NCBI GenBank assembly: GCA_016721185.1
Contig: JADKIP010000017.1
Span: 1 to 64,000 of the forward strand
Length of the DNA stretch: 64,000 nucleotides
Reading direction: 5' to 3'
DNA from: Candidatus Dechloromonas phosphorivorans
GTDB lineage: Bacteria > Pseudomonadota > Gammaproteobacteria > Burkholderiales > Rhodocyclaceae
The position numbers were made by a program, and so were the translations under genes. The notes under the pieces were generated by a model, which made no database searches, had not been told where the DNA came from, and saw only the letters and a list, made by a program, of their open reading frames with translations. Positions 55,358 to 63,650 of this stretch are shown one piece after another. How positions within the stretch are numbered: position 1 is the first letter of the stretch; each line of letters begins with the position of its first letter.

Positions 55358-56839
55358 GTGACTAAAAAGAAAGGCGCTCCTGCGCCGGCCGATGAGTTAC
55401 GTCGCTGTGCCGAGGAGCGCCTGGTTACGCGGGGTGAAACTACCGCGGATATGCAAGCCAATCTGCTGAAACTGGTGCATGAGTTGCAGGTGCACCAGAT
55501 CGAACTGGAAATGCAGAACGATGCGTTGGTTGCGGCGCAGGCCGAAATCGAGGATGGCCAGCGCTTTACCGACCTCTACGAATTTGCCCCGGTTGCTTAT
55601 TTCAGTATCGATCCGGATACGAGCATTCGCTTGCTCAACCAGGCCGCGGCGAGCCTGCTTGGTTTGCCTGCCACGCAATTAAAAGGGCTGCGTTTGGCTA
55701 CTTACGTTGCGGCCGATTCACTTTCGGCTTTCAGCCATTTCATTGACGGCGTCTTCGCCAAAGGCAGCCATGAATCCTGCGAAATAAATCTGTTTCTCAA
55801 GGGGGCGGAAGCGCCAATCGCCGTCCTGGTTGAGGCCGTAACCGATCGCCAGCGGCGAGTCTGTAATTTGGCGATTACCGACATTAGCGCCCGCAAAAGC
55901 GTGGAAGATTCCTTGCGCGACCAGAAGGAGTTTTTTCGTCTGATTGCCGAGAACATTGAGGGGTATATCGCGGTTCTCGATCATGAAGGACGGCGGATTT
56001 ATAACAGCCCGTCCTACGCGGAACTGATGGGAGATCGTGACCTGAGCGGCTCTATTTCCTTTGCCGAGATTCATCCTGCCGACCGGGAACGCGTTGAGCA
56101 GGCCTTCCGCGAGACGGTGACAAGCGGGCTGGGGCAGCATCTCGAATACCGTTTCATCACGGCCAAAGGCAATGTCCGGCTCATGGAGTCGCACGGTGGG
56201 GCGGTCCGCGATGGCGAAGGCCGGGTGAAATATGTGGTGGTTGTCACCCATGATGTGACCGAGCGCCATGAAGCGGCCGAAAGAATTCACCATCTCGCCT
56301 TCCATGACCCGCTGACCCAGCTCCCCAACCGGCTGACGCTGAGCGACCGGCTTCAGCACGCGATGGCTGCGAGCAAGCGGAGCGGCCGTTATGGTGCGCT
56401 GCTATTTCTCGACCTTGATAACTTCAAGCCGGTGAACGATATTCACGGACATGTTGCTGGTGACCTGCTTTTGGTCCAGACGGCGGAACGCATCTCAAAA
56501 TGTGTTCGGGAAATGGACACCGTGGCCCGCTTTGGCGGCGATGAATTTGTCGTGATGCTCGGTGAACTTGATGTTAACTTTGCTTCTTCAATGGCGCAGG
56601 CCAAGGTAGTTGCCGAGAAGATTCGCGCCGCTATCTCCGAACCCTATTTTCTCGATATCACGGCAAATGATGGCTCGTTGCGCCATGTCGAGCACCATTG
56701 CACGACGAGTATCGGCGTTACGCTCTTCCTGAATCACGAGCGCACCGAGGATGAGGTGCTCAAACTGGCGGATGTCGCGATGTATCAGGCCAAAGAGGCC
56801 GGGCGCGACCGGGTTTCGTATGTAACAAGCTGCCCGTAG
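55358..56839 (+). CDS. PAS-PAS-GGDEF diguanylate cyclase
   Basis: 493 residues, no membrane helix. A coiled coil (about 35-60, LLKLVHELQVHQIELEMQND) precedes a first PAS domain (about 70-180), a second PAS/PAC (about 190-310, ending VVVTHDVTERHEAAERI) and a GGDEF domain (about 320-490) with DPLTQLPNRL and RFGGDEFVVML intact, so cyclic-di-GMP synthesis is expected. No RxxD inhibitory site is evident before GGDEF. The start is GTG at 55358, eight bases after GGAGAG. It lies beyond the chemotaxis operon and might also bear on surface behaviour. Confidence 0.92.
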   Translation: MTKKKGAPAPADELRRCAEERLVTRGETTADMQANLLKLVHELQVHQIELEMQNDALVAAQAEIEDGQRFTDLYEFAPVAYFSIDPDTSIRLLNQAAASLLGLPATQLKGLRLATYVAADSLSAFSHFIDGVFAKGSHESCEINLFLKGAEAPIAVLVEAVTDRQRRVCNLAITDISARKSVEDSLRDQKEFFRLIAENIEGYIAVLDHEGRRIYNSPSYAELMGDRDLSGSISFAEIHPADRERVEQAFRETVTSGLGQHLEYRFITAKGNVRLMESHGGAVRDGEGRVKYVVVVTHDVTERHEAAERIHHLAFHDPLTQLPNRLTLSDRLQHAMAASKRSGRYGALLFLDLDNFKPVNDIHGHVAGDLLLVQTAERISKCVREMDTVARFGGDEFVVMLGELDVNFASSMAQAKVVAEKIRAAISEPYFLDITANDGSLRHVEHHCTTSIGVTLFLNHERTEDEVLKLADVAMYQAKEAGRDRVSYVTSCP

Positions 56840-56875
56840 GCGCCAAGCCGAATCCAGCAGGCGCGGTCCGGCACT

Positions 56876-58282
56876 CTATTTCTTTACCACGGCGTAACGC
56901 GCCAGGGTTTCTTCCCGGGCTTGGGCATGATCGACAATCGGCCCCGGATAATCCTTGCCGATGACCACGCCGATTCCTTCCTGCTCGACACGGCCCATCA
57001 GCCAGGGGGCGTGGATATATTTGTTGGCGACCTTGGCCAGTTCCGGCACATAGCGGCGAATGAATTTACCTTCCAAGTCGAATCTTTCCGACTGGGTGAT
57101 CGGGTTGAAAATGCGGAAGTAGGGCTGGGCGTCGCAGCCACTGGAGGAGGCCCATTGCCAGCCGCCGTTGTTGGCGGAAAGGTCGAAGTCGTTGAGCTGC
57201 TCGGCAAAGTATCGCTCGCCGAGGCGCCAGTCGATGCCGAGATCCTTGGTCAGGAAAGAGGCAACCACCATGCGTAAGCGGTTGTGCATCCAGCCGCTGT
57301 GGTTGAGCTGGCGCATCGCGGCATCGACCAGCGGGTAGCCGGTACGGCCGGCGCACCAGGCGGCAAAGGCTTCCGGCCGGTCGGCCCACTGAATCGCATC
57401 GTATTCCGGCTTGAAGGCATGGCCGACGACGCGTGGGAAACGATCAAGGATCATGAAATAAAAATCACGCCAGATCAGTTCGCTGAGCCAGACATCAGCC
57501 GCGCTTTGCCGGGCGCCGCGGACCAGTTCGCGGATCGAAATGGTGCCGAAGCGTTGATGTACCGAAAGATAGGAAACGCCCTTCAGCGCCGGAAAATCGC
57601 GCAGCGCACCGTAACGCTGGATGCGACCGGCGCTGAACTCGTCCCACAAGACCCGGGCGCCCGACATGCCGGGCTGAATGCCGAGTTCACTCAGATCGGT
57701 GGTTTCAAAGCCGATTTCAGCCAGGCTGGGCACGCCAGCCCGTTCACTGCCGGCCAATTGGCCGCTGCACAAGTGCGCCGCACAGTCTGCTGCGGTCAAC
57801 CGCTTTAACCAGGCATTTTTGTAGGGGGTGAAAACCGAATACGGCTTGCCCTGTTGGGTCAGTACTTCATCGCCATCGAAAATGGCCTGATCCTTGAGCG
57901 CGTGGAAAGCAATCCCGCTGCTCCCCAGATCTGCCGCAACCGCAGCATCCCGCTGTTTGGCGGCCGGTTCGTAATCACGGTTGGCAAACACGGCCGAGAC
58001 GCCGAGTTCACGGGCGAGCGCCGGGATTTCGCTGTTCGCCCAGCCGTGGCGAACGATCAGCCCGCCACCCTTGGCGCGCAGTGCGGCATCCAGTTCCACC
58101 AATGATTCACGGATGAATTCGACCCGCCGATCCCGTTTCGCGGGCAGGGCATCGAGAATTTCGCTGTCAAAAACAAAGGCGCAATAAACCTGCTTTGCTT
58201 CGGCAAGTGCCGCACTTAGCGCAGCGTGATCGTGGTCGCGCAGGTCGCGGCGGAACCAGACAAGGGCTTTTTCAATTTTCAT
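56876..58282 (-). CDS. phr: Deoxyribodipyrimidine photolyase (class I)
   Basis: 468 residues. ALVWFRRDLRDHDHAAL opens the antenna domain; the FAD-binding helical domain has ELIWRDFYFMIL, WCAGRTGYPLVDAAMRQL, GWMHNRLRMVVASFLTKDL and DFDLSANNGGWQWASSSGCDAQPYFRIFNP, all hallmarks of CPD photolyase, including the Trp chain. It repairs UV-induced pyrimidine dimers with light. The codons for KRLTAAD in the linker contain GCGGTTGACCGCAGC, the motif also found in thiE and at 31592. Divergent from yqgE with 38 bp between starts. Confidence 0.95.
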   Translation of the reverse strand: MKIEKALVWFRRDLRDHDHAALSAALAEAKQVYCAFVFDSEILDALPAKRDRRVEFIRESLVELDAALRAKGGGLIVRHGWANSEIPALARELGVSAVFANRDYEPAAKQRDAAVAADLGSSGIAFHALKDQAIFDGDEVLTQQGKPYSVFTPYKNAWLKRLTAADCAAHLCSGQLAGSERAGVPSLAEIGFETTDLSELGIQPGMSGARVLWDEFSAGRIQRYGALRDFPALKGVSYLSVHQRFGTISIRELVRGARQSAADVWLSELIWRDFYFMILDRFPRVVGHAFKPEYDAIQWADRPEAFAAWCAGRTGYPLVDAAMRQLNHSGWMHNRLRMVVASFLTKDLGIDWRLGERYFAEQLNDFDLSANNGGWQWASSSGCDAQPYFRIFNPITQSERFDLEGKFIRRYVPELAKVANKYIHAPWLMGRVEQEGIGVVIGKDYPGPIVDHAQAREETLARYAVVKK

Positions 58283-58320
58283 GGTTGGTTTGTACCTCGC
58301 TGGCGATTAAAATTCCAGCC

Positions 58321-58881
58321 ATGGATACTGTAAATTTCACCGATAACTTCCTGATTGCCATGCCGGCGCTTGAAGACCCGTATTTCGCCCATGCGCTCGT
58401 CTATATCTGCGAGCACAACGAAAACGGGGCGCTGGGGATTATCGTCAATCGCCCGATCGACATGGATCTGGCCGGCTTGTTCGACAAGATCGACCTCAAG
58501 CTGGAAGCCGAAAATCTGGCCAAACTGCCGGTCTATTTCGGTGGCCCGGTACAGCTGGACCGTGGCTTCGTGCTGCATCGTCCGGTCGGCCAATGGCAAT
58601 CGACGCTGGCGGTGAATAGCGAAGTCGGCCTGACCAGTTCGCGCGACGTGCTGGCGGCAGTCGGCAGCGCTGGCCTGCCCTCGGAATTCATCGTTACCCT
58701 CGGCTACGCCGGCTGGGATGCCGGGCAACTGGAAGCGGAAATTGCCCAGAACTCCTGGTTGACCGTAGCAGCCAAGAGCAGCATCTTGTTCGATCTGCCC
58801 CCGGAAGAGCGTTTGCCGGCTGCGATGCAGAAACTCGGCATCAGCTTCACGCAGCTCTCCGATGTCGCCGGCCATGCCTGA
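58321..58881 (+). CDS. yqgE: YqgE (UPF0301) family protein
   Basis: 186 residues. LIAMPALEDPYFAHALVYICEHNENGALGIIVNRP is the family signature, with YFGGPVQLDRGFVLH and LGYAGWDAGQLEAEIAQNSWL later. The molecular function is not established; it is nearly always followed by ruvX in proteobacteria, as here. The ATG at 58321 matches the family start. The last bases overlap ruvX by 20 bp. Confidence 0.93.
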   Translation: MDTVNFTDNFLIAMPALEDPYFAHALVYICEHNENGALGIIVNRPIDMDLAGLFDKIDLKLEAENLAKLPVYFGGPVQLDRGFVLHRPVGQWQSTLAVNSEVGLTSSRDVLAAVGSAGLPSEFIVTLGYAGWDAGQLEAEIAQNSWLTVAAKSSILFDLPPEERLPAAMQKLGISFTQLSDVAGHA

Positions 58882-59308
58882 CGGCACGGTGCTGGCATTC
58901 GATTTTGGCGAAAAACGGATTGGTGTCGCCACCGGCGAAACGCTGCTTAACAGCGCCCACCCGCTGACGGTGATTCATGCCGAAACCAACGATGACCGCT
59001 TCGCCGCGATCGGCAAGCTGGTGGCCGAATGGCGGCCGGTGCAACTGGTCGTCGGCCTGCCCACCCACGCCGACGGCACGCCGCATGAAATGACCCGTCT
59101 GGCGACCAAATTCGCCGAACGCCTGAAACGCCGTTTCAATCTGCCTGTCGGTTTTGCCGACGAGCGCCTGACCTCGCTGGACGCCGAAACGCGTCTGCGT
59201 GAAACCGGTCGCAACAGCAAGCGCGCCAAGCCATTGCTTGACGCCGTCGCGGCTCAACTCATTCTTCAAACCTGGTTTGAAAGCCCGCACCATGTCACCC
59301 TTACCTAG
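58862..59308 (+). CDS. ruvX: Holliday-junction resolvase-like RuvX (YqgF)
   Basis: 148 residues. RNase H-like fold with AFDFGEKRIGVATG (first catalytic Asp), VVGLPTHADGTPHEMT, and FADERLTSLDAE (Glu), then the final Asp in LLDAVAAQLIL. YqgF is needed for 16S rRNA 5' processing in E. coli and resembles a resolvase. Start is ATG 58862 or ATG 58874; the second aligns better with MPDGTVLAFDFG. It overlaps both yqgE and pyrR (17 bp). Confidence 0.94.
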   Translation: MSPAMPDGTVLAFDFGEKRIGVATGETLLNSAHPLTVIHAETNDDRFAAIGKLVAEWRPVQLVVGLPTHADGTPHEMTRLATKFAERLKRRFNLPVGFADERLTSLDAETRLRETGRNSKRAKPLLDAVAAQLILQTWFESPHHVTLT

Positions 59309-59801
59309 CTCTTTGCCGGATGCCGAGGCCCAGTGTCGCCAACTGGCCGACCTGATTCGTCCGCATTTGCATAAAAACCCCGCGCTGGTCGGCATTTACA
59401 GCGGCGGCGCCTGGATCGCCGAGCGCCTGAAGGAACTGCTCGATCTGCCCGAAGATATTGGCCTGATCGATGTCTCCTTTTACCGCGATGATTTCGCCGA
59501 AAAGGGCCTGCACCCGCAAGTCAAGCCGACGGTGATCCCCTTCGATGTCGAAGATCGGCACCTGATTCTGGTCGATGACGTGCTCTACACGGGCCGTACC
59601 ACCCGCGCCGCGATCAACGAACTCTTTGACTACGGTCGCCCGGCTTCGATTGAACTGGCCGTGCTGGCCGACCGTGACGGGCGTGAATTGCCGGTGGCGC
59701 CGACCTATTGTGTCTGGGATGTTGCCCTGAACGAGGGCGATAGTCTGGTGCTCGCCAAGCAAGACGACGGTCAACTCGCCTGGAGGCTCGAAAATGCATA
59801 A
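59292..59801 (+). CDS. pyrR: PyrR bifunctional regulator / uracil phosphoribosyltransferase
   Basis: 169 residues. The PRPP-binding loop is LILVDDVLYTGRTTRAAINEL, with VGIYSGGAWIAERL near the start and SFYRDDF as the PyrR flexible-loop region. In Bacillus, PyrR attenuates pyr operon mRNA; in proteobacteria its role is less clear. It is the third gene in yqgE-ruvX-pyrR-pyrB and overlaps pyrB by 8 bp. No attenuator was recognised upstream. Confidence 0.94.
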   Translation: MSPLPSSLPDAEAQCRQLADLIRPHLHKNPALVGIYSGGAWIAERLKELLDLPEDIGLIDVSFYRDDFAEKGLHPQVKPTVIPFDVEDRHLILVDDVLYTGRTTRAAINELFDYGRPASIELAVLADRDGRELPVAPTYCVWDVALNEGDSLVLAKQDDGQLAWRLENA

Positions 59802-60753
59802 CCCGCAGTTGAACAAGGATGGCGAGCTGACTCACCTGCTCTCCGTTGAAGGCTTGCCGCAGCGCATCCTGACGCAGATTCTCGATACCGCCGAATCCTT
59901 CATGGAAGTCTCGGCGCGTGATGTCAAGAAAGTGCCGCTGCTGCGCGGCAAGAGCGTTTTCAACCTCTTCTTCGAGAACTCGACGCGCACCCGCACCACC
60001 TTCGAGATCGCCGCCAAGCGGTTGTCGGCCGATGTGATCAATCTCGACATCAACAAGTCGTCGGCCAGCAAGGGCGAAACCCTGCTCGATACCATCGATA
60101 ACCTGGTCGCCATGCACGCCAATCTATTCGTGGTGCGCCATGCTTCGAGCGGTGCGCCCTACCTGATCGCCGAGCATCTACAGCGCATTGGCCGCGACGA
60201 CGTGCACGTCGTCAATGCCGGTGACGGGCGCCATGCCCACCCGACGCAGGGCCTGCTCGACATGTATACGATTCGCCACTACAAGAAGGATTTCACGCAA
60301 CTGCGCGTCGCGATTGTGGGCGACATCCTGCACTCCCGCGTCGCCCGTTCCGACATCCACGCCCTGACCACGCTGGGTGTGCCGGAAGTCCGCGCCATCG
60401 GGCCGGAAACCTTGTTGCCCAAGCATCTCGACAAGCTCGGTGTGCATGTTTTTCATGACATGAACGAAGGCTTGAAGGACGTCGACGTGATCATCATGTT
60501 GCGCCTGCAAAATGAACGAATGACTGGCGCGCTACTACCATCGGCCGGCGAATATTTTCGCCATTACGGCCTGACGCCGCAAAAGCTGGCGCTGGCCAGT
60601 CCTGACGCCATCGTGATGCACCCGGGGCCGATGAATCGCGGGGTCGAAATCCACTCGGCGGTGGCTGATGGATCGCAGGCCGTCATCCTGCCGCAGGTCA
60701 CCTTTGGTATCGCGGTTCGCATGGCCGTCATGAGCATCGTTGCGGGGAACTGA
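59794..60753 (+). CDS. pyrB: Aspartate carbamoyltransferase, catalytic chain
   Basis: 319 residues. FFENSTRTRTTFE is the carbamoyl-phosphate loop; SSASKGETLLDT is the second signature, and HPGPMNRGVEI, the loop contacting aspartate, is near the C-terminus. It makes carbamoyl-aspartate in pyrimidine synthesis. No pyrI is present; the HxH-less dihydroorotase homologue just downstream is the usual structural partner in Pseudomonas-type ATCase. A GC-rich repeat separates the two genes. Confidence 0.97.
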   Translation: MHNPQLNKDGELTHLLSVEGLPQRILTQILDTAESFMEVSARDVKKVPLLRGKSVFNLFFENSTRTRTTFEIAAKRLSADVINLDINKSSASKGETLLDTIDNLVAMHANLFVVRHASSGAPYLIAEHLQRIGRDDVHVVNAGDGRHAHPTQGLLDMYTIRHYKKDFTQLRVAIVGDILHSRVARSDIHALTTLGVPEVRAIGPETLLPKHLDKLGVHVFHDMNEGLKDVDVIIMLRLQNERMTGALLPSAGEYFRHYGLTPQKLALASPDAIVMHPGPMNRGVEIHSAVADGSQAVILPQVTFGIAVRMAVMSIVAGN

Positions 60754-60832
60754 CTGCCCCCTCACTCACTTCATTCGTTGCCCCCCTCGGGGGGCAGGCC
60801 TCCCTCGGGGCGGCCCTTCGGGAGTCCTAGAT
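60754..60832. repeat. GC-rich hairpin repeat between pyrB and pyrC'
   Basis: TGCCCCCC-TC-GGGGGGCA (60779-60796) is a near-perfect palindrome, preceded by CTCACTCACTTCATTCGTTG and followed by further CCC/GGG pairings up to 60822. Very similar CTCACT..TTCGTTGCCCCC elements are widespread between genes in betaproteobacteria. No gene is present. Confidence 0.55.
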
Positions 60833-62080
60833 ATGAACATCGTTATTGAAAACGGCCGTGTAATTGACCCCAAAAACGGCGTCGACCGCAGCACGTCACT
60901 ATTTATTGTTGATGGCAAGGTTGCCGCACTGGGCGAAGCGCCCGCCGGTTTTACGGCTGAACAAACCATTGATGCAAGCGGCTGCGTCGTCTGCCCCGGC
61001 CTGATCGACCTCGGTGCCCGGCTGAACAGTATCGAAGCCGAACTGGCTGCCGCCGTGGCGGGTGGTGTGACCAGCGTTGTTGTGCCGCCTGATGCCGATC
61101 CGCCACTCGATGAGCCGGAACTGGCTGATCGTCTGGTCCATCGTGCCAAGGAAATCCGCAAGGCCCGCGTCCTGCCGCTCGGCGCGCTGACGCTGGGCCT
61201 GAAAGGTGAGCGCCTGGCCGAGTTGGTCGGCCTGAAAAAAGCCGGTTGTGTCGCCTTCTCGCAAGCCAAGGCGCCGGTGGTGGATACCGAAGCCCTGTTG
61301 CGCGCGATGGAGTACGCCAACACTTTCGGCTTTGCCGTCTGGCTGCAACCGCAGGATCACTGGTTGTCGCGCAACGGCATTGCCCACGAAGGCGAAGTCG
61401 CCAGCCGCCTCGGCCTGGCCGGTATTCCGGTGGCCGCCGAAACCATCGCCATCGCCACCATTGTTCAGTTGGTGCGCGATACCGGTTGCCGCGTCCATCT
61501 GACGCGCTTGTCCTCGGCGGCTGGTGTGGCGCTGGTCAAGGCCGCCCGCGACGAAGGTTTGCCGGTGACGTGCGACATCGGCGTGCATCACCTGCTGCTG
61601 ACCGAAAACGATATCGGCTTCTTCAATCCGCACGCCCGTTTTTGTCCGCCCTTGCGGGCGCAAAATGACCGTCTGGCGCTGTCGACCGCAGCCGCCTCCG
61701 GCTTGGCGGCCATTTGTTCCGATCACACCCCGGTTGCGGCCGACGACAAGCTGTTGCCCTTCGGCGAAGCCAAAGCCGGCGCCACTGGCCTTGAAGTCTT
61801 GCTGCCGCTGACCCTGAAATGGGCCGAAAGTCTGAAGCTCTCGCTGTCGGATGCCTTGGCCCGCATCACCTCGGCCCCGGCCGAAGTGCTCGGGCTGGAA
61901 AGCGGTCAACTGGCCCAAGGTGCCGTCGCCGATATCTGTATTTTCGACCCGGAGGCGAACTGGCAACTCACCCCGGAAGCGCTCAAGAGCCGGGGCAAGA
62001 ATTCGCCATGGACGGGCTATATGATGACCGGCAAGGTCAAGACGACGCTGGTTGGCGGGCGCATCGTTTATCAGGCTTGA
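60833..62080 (+). CDS. pyrC': Dihydroorotase homologue PyrC' (probably non-catalytic)
   Basis: 415 residues of the amidohydrolase family. The metal motif expected as HVH after PGLIDL is GAR here (residues 61-63), so both histidines are missing. The carbamylated-Lys region is FSQAKAPV and the later ligand region reads VHLTRLSSA; SDHTPVAADDK keeps the Asp. Such inactive homologues (PyrC'/PyrX) form the dodecameric ATCase with PyrB in pseudomonads. The position directly after pyrB supports this. A functional dihydroorotase should be encoded elsewhere. The strong terminator after it ends the operon. Confidence 0.92.
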   Translation: MNIVIENGRVIDPKNGVDRSTSLFIVDGKVAALGEAPAGFTAEQTIDASGCVVCPGLIDLGARLNSIEAELAAAVAGGVTSVVVPPDADPPLDEPELADRLVHRAKEIRKARVLPLGALTLGLKGERLAELVGLKKAGCVAFSQAKAPVVDTEALLRAMEYANTFGFAVWLQPQDHWLSRNGIAHEGEVASRLGLAGIPVAAETIAIATIVQLVRDTGCRVHLTRLSSAAGVALVKAARDEGLPVTCDIGVHHLLLTENDIGFFNPHARFCPPLRAQNDRLALSTAAASGLAAICSDHTPVAADDKLLPFGEAKAGATGLEVLLPLTLKWAESLKLSLSDALARITSAPAEVLGLESGQLAQGAVADICIFDPEANWQLTPEALKSRGKNSPWTGYMMTGKVKTTLVGGRIVYQA

Positions 62081-62093
62081 GGCTGTTACCCCA

Positions 62094-62127
62094 CGAAAAA
62101 CGGCGGGTTGCAGCCCGCCGTTTTTCG
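62094..62127. terminator. Bidirectional terminator after pyrC'
   Basis: CGAAAAACGGCGGG and CCCGCCGTTTTTCG form a perfect 14-bp stem with a 6-nt loop, with A and T runs on either side. It lies between the convergent pyrC' and amidohydrolase genes and can serve both. Confidence 0.92.
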
Positions 62128-62154
62128 TTGACGCTGAAATGCTTCGGTCTGACT

Positions 62155-63540
62155 TTAGCGCGGCTTCGCCAACACGCTCAGCACCGCCACGGTATTGACT
62201 TTCGCCCCGATCGGGATGGCGGCTAGGTCAACGAAGAAATCCGGGTTGTGGTTGGCGTAAGGAAACGGCTTGCCAGCCGCCTGCGCCTTGGCAAAAATGT
62301 CGGGTGGCGCAACGCCGACCAGCATGAAGGCATACGGAGTGTTCAGCGGCTTGAAGGCTTCCTGAAAGTCTTCCGAGCCCATGACCGAGGGGAACTGGTC
62401 GATCACCTTGCCTTTGCCGAGCAAACCTTCCAGCGCCGGGTTGATGCGCGCGACCAGCGCCTTGTCGTTAATCAGCGGGCCGGAGTTGCCTTTCATCAGC
62501 CGGGTCGGCATCTTGTCGGTGCTTACCCCGGCGGCAATCGCCACGCCCTGGTTGATTTCGTCGATGCGCTTGAGCATTTGCTCGCGCACTTCGGGGGTGA
62601 ACCAGCGCAAATTGAGTTTGAGCACGGCACTGTCGGGAATCACGTTGTTGTCGCGCCCGACGACAATTGAGCCGACCGAAAGCACCGCCGAGGCCTGCGG
62701 GTCGAGGTTGCGGCTGATGATGGTCTGGTAGGCCAGCACCGCCTGCGCCGCCATCACCACCGGGTCGATGGTCATCTGCGGCGTTGAGCCATGCCCGCCA
62801 ATGCCATAAAACGTGATGTCGAGCTGATCAACCCCCGCCATGCGCACGCCGGGCGAACTGGCGACGTAGCCCACCGGCCCCGGTGCGGTATGCGTCCCGA
62901 ACGCGTAGTCGGGCTTGGGGAAACCGCGCTCCCATAATTTGTCTTCCACCATTGCTTGCGCTCCCGTGCCCACTTCCTCGGCAGGTTGGGCGTAAGCCAC
63001 CAGGGTGCCTGACCAGTCTGCTTTCATCGTCGCCATTGCCTTGGCCATGCCGAGCAGCCACGTCACATGCGCGTCATGGCCGCAGGCATGCATGACATCA
63101 ATCTCGCTGCCATCGGCCAGCCGCTGTTTCGCCGTTGCCGCGTAAGGCAGGCCGGTGGCTTCGCGAACCGAATTCGAATCCATATCGGCGCGGAACCAGA
63201 CGGTTGGGCCGGGGCCGTTTTTCAACACGCCAACCACGCCGGTCTGGCCCACCCCTTCGGTGACCGCAAAGCCTAGCGCTTTAAGGTTCTTTGCAACGAT
63301 TGCCGCGGTGCGCTTCTCGGTGAAGCCGATTTCCGGGTGCTGATGCAAATCCTTGAAAATAGCCGTGAGGCGTGCCGTGTCGGCATCAACCGCGTTGTTC
63401 ACTTTGCTGATCAGGGCCGGCGGCAACGGCGCATCAGTGATCGCTGTATTCACTTCGGCTAGTGCGCTCGTTGCCAGCGAAAGTGCGGCGCCAAGGGCCA
63501 GCGGGAGGAGGGCAAGATTTCGCGGCAAGTGAAAGTTCAT
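62155..63540 (-). CDS. Exported M20-family amidohydrolase
   Basis: 461 residues from the ATG at 63540, chosen because a signal peptide follows (LALLPLALGAALSLATSALA). The mature part has LHQHPEIGFTEKRTAAIV, DMDSNSVREATGLPYA, MHACGHDAHVTWLLGMA (metal Cys/His), QPAEEVGTGAQAMVED and MGSEDFQ near the end, the metal set of the IAA-amino-acid/hippurate hydrolase group (M20D). It should cleave N-acyl amino acids in the periplasm; the substrate is unknown. It ends at a shared terminator. Confidence 0.92.
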   Translation of the reverse strand: MNFHLPRNLALLPLALGAALSLATSALAEVNTAITDAPLPPALISKVNNAVDADTARLTAIFKDLHQHPEIGFTEKRTAAIVAKNLKALGFAVTEGVGQTGVVGVLKNGPGPTVWFRADMDSNSVREATGLPYAATAKQRLADGSEIDVMHACGHDAHVTWLLGMAKAMATMKADWSGTLVAYAQPAEEVGTGAQAMVEDKLWERGFPKPDYAFGTHTAPGPVGYVASSPGVRMAGVDQLDITFYGIGGHGSTPQMTIDPVVMAAQAVLAYQTIISRNLDPQASAVLSVGSIVVGRDNNVIPDSAVLKLNLRWFTPEVREQMLKRIDEINQGVAIAAGVSTDKMPTRLMKGNSGPLINDKALVARINPALEGLLGKGKVIDQFPSVMGSEDFQEAFKPLNTPYAFMLVGVAPPDIFAKAQAAGKPFPYANHNPDFFVDLAAIPIGAKVNTVAVLSVLAKPR

Positions 63541-63650
63541 GGGGCGCCTTTGTCGGTAGAAATATTCAGCGAATGAGTGAAAATACCTGCTCGGAGGATA
63601 CACTTTGCGCTTGAGCCGGCTATGCCATTCGGTAAATGAGCGCCGCCGCC

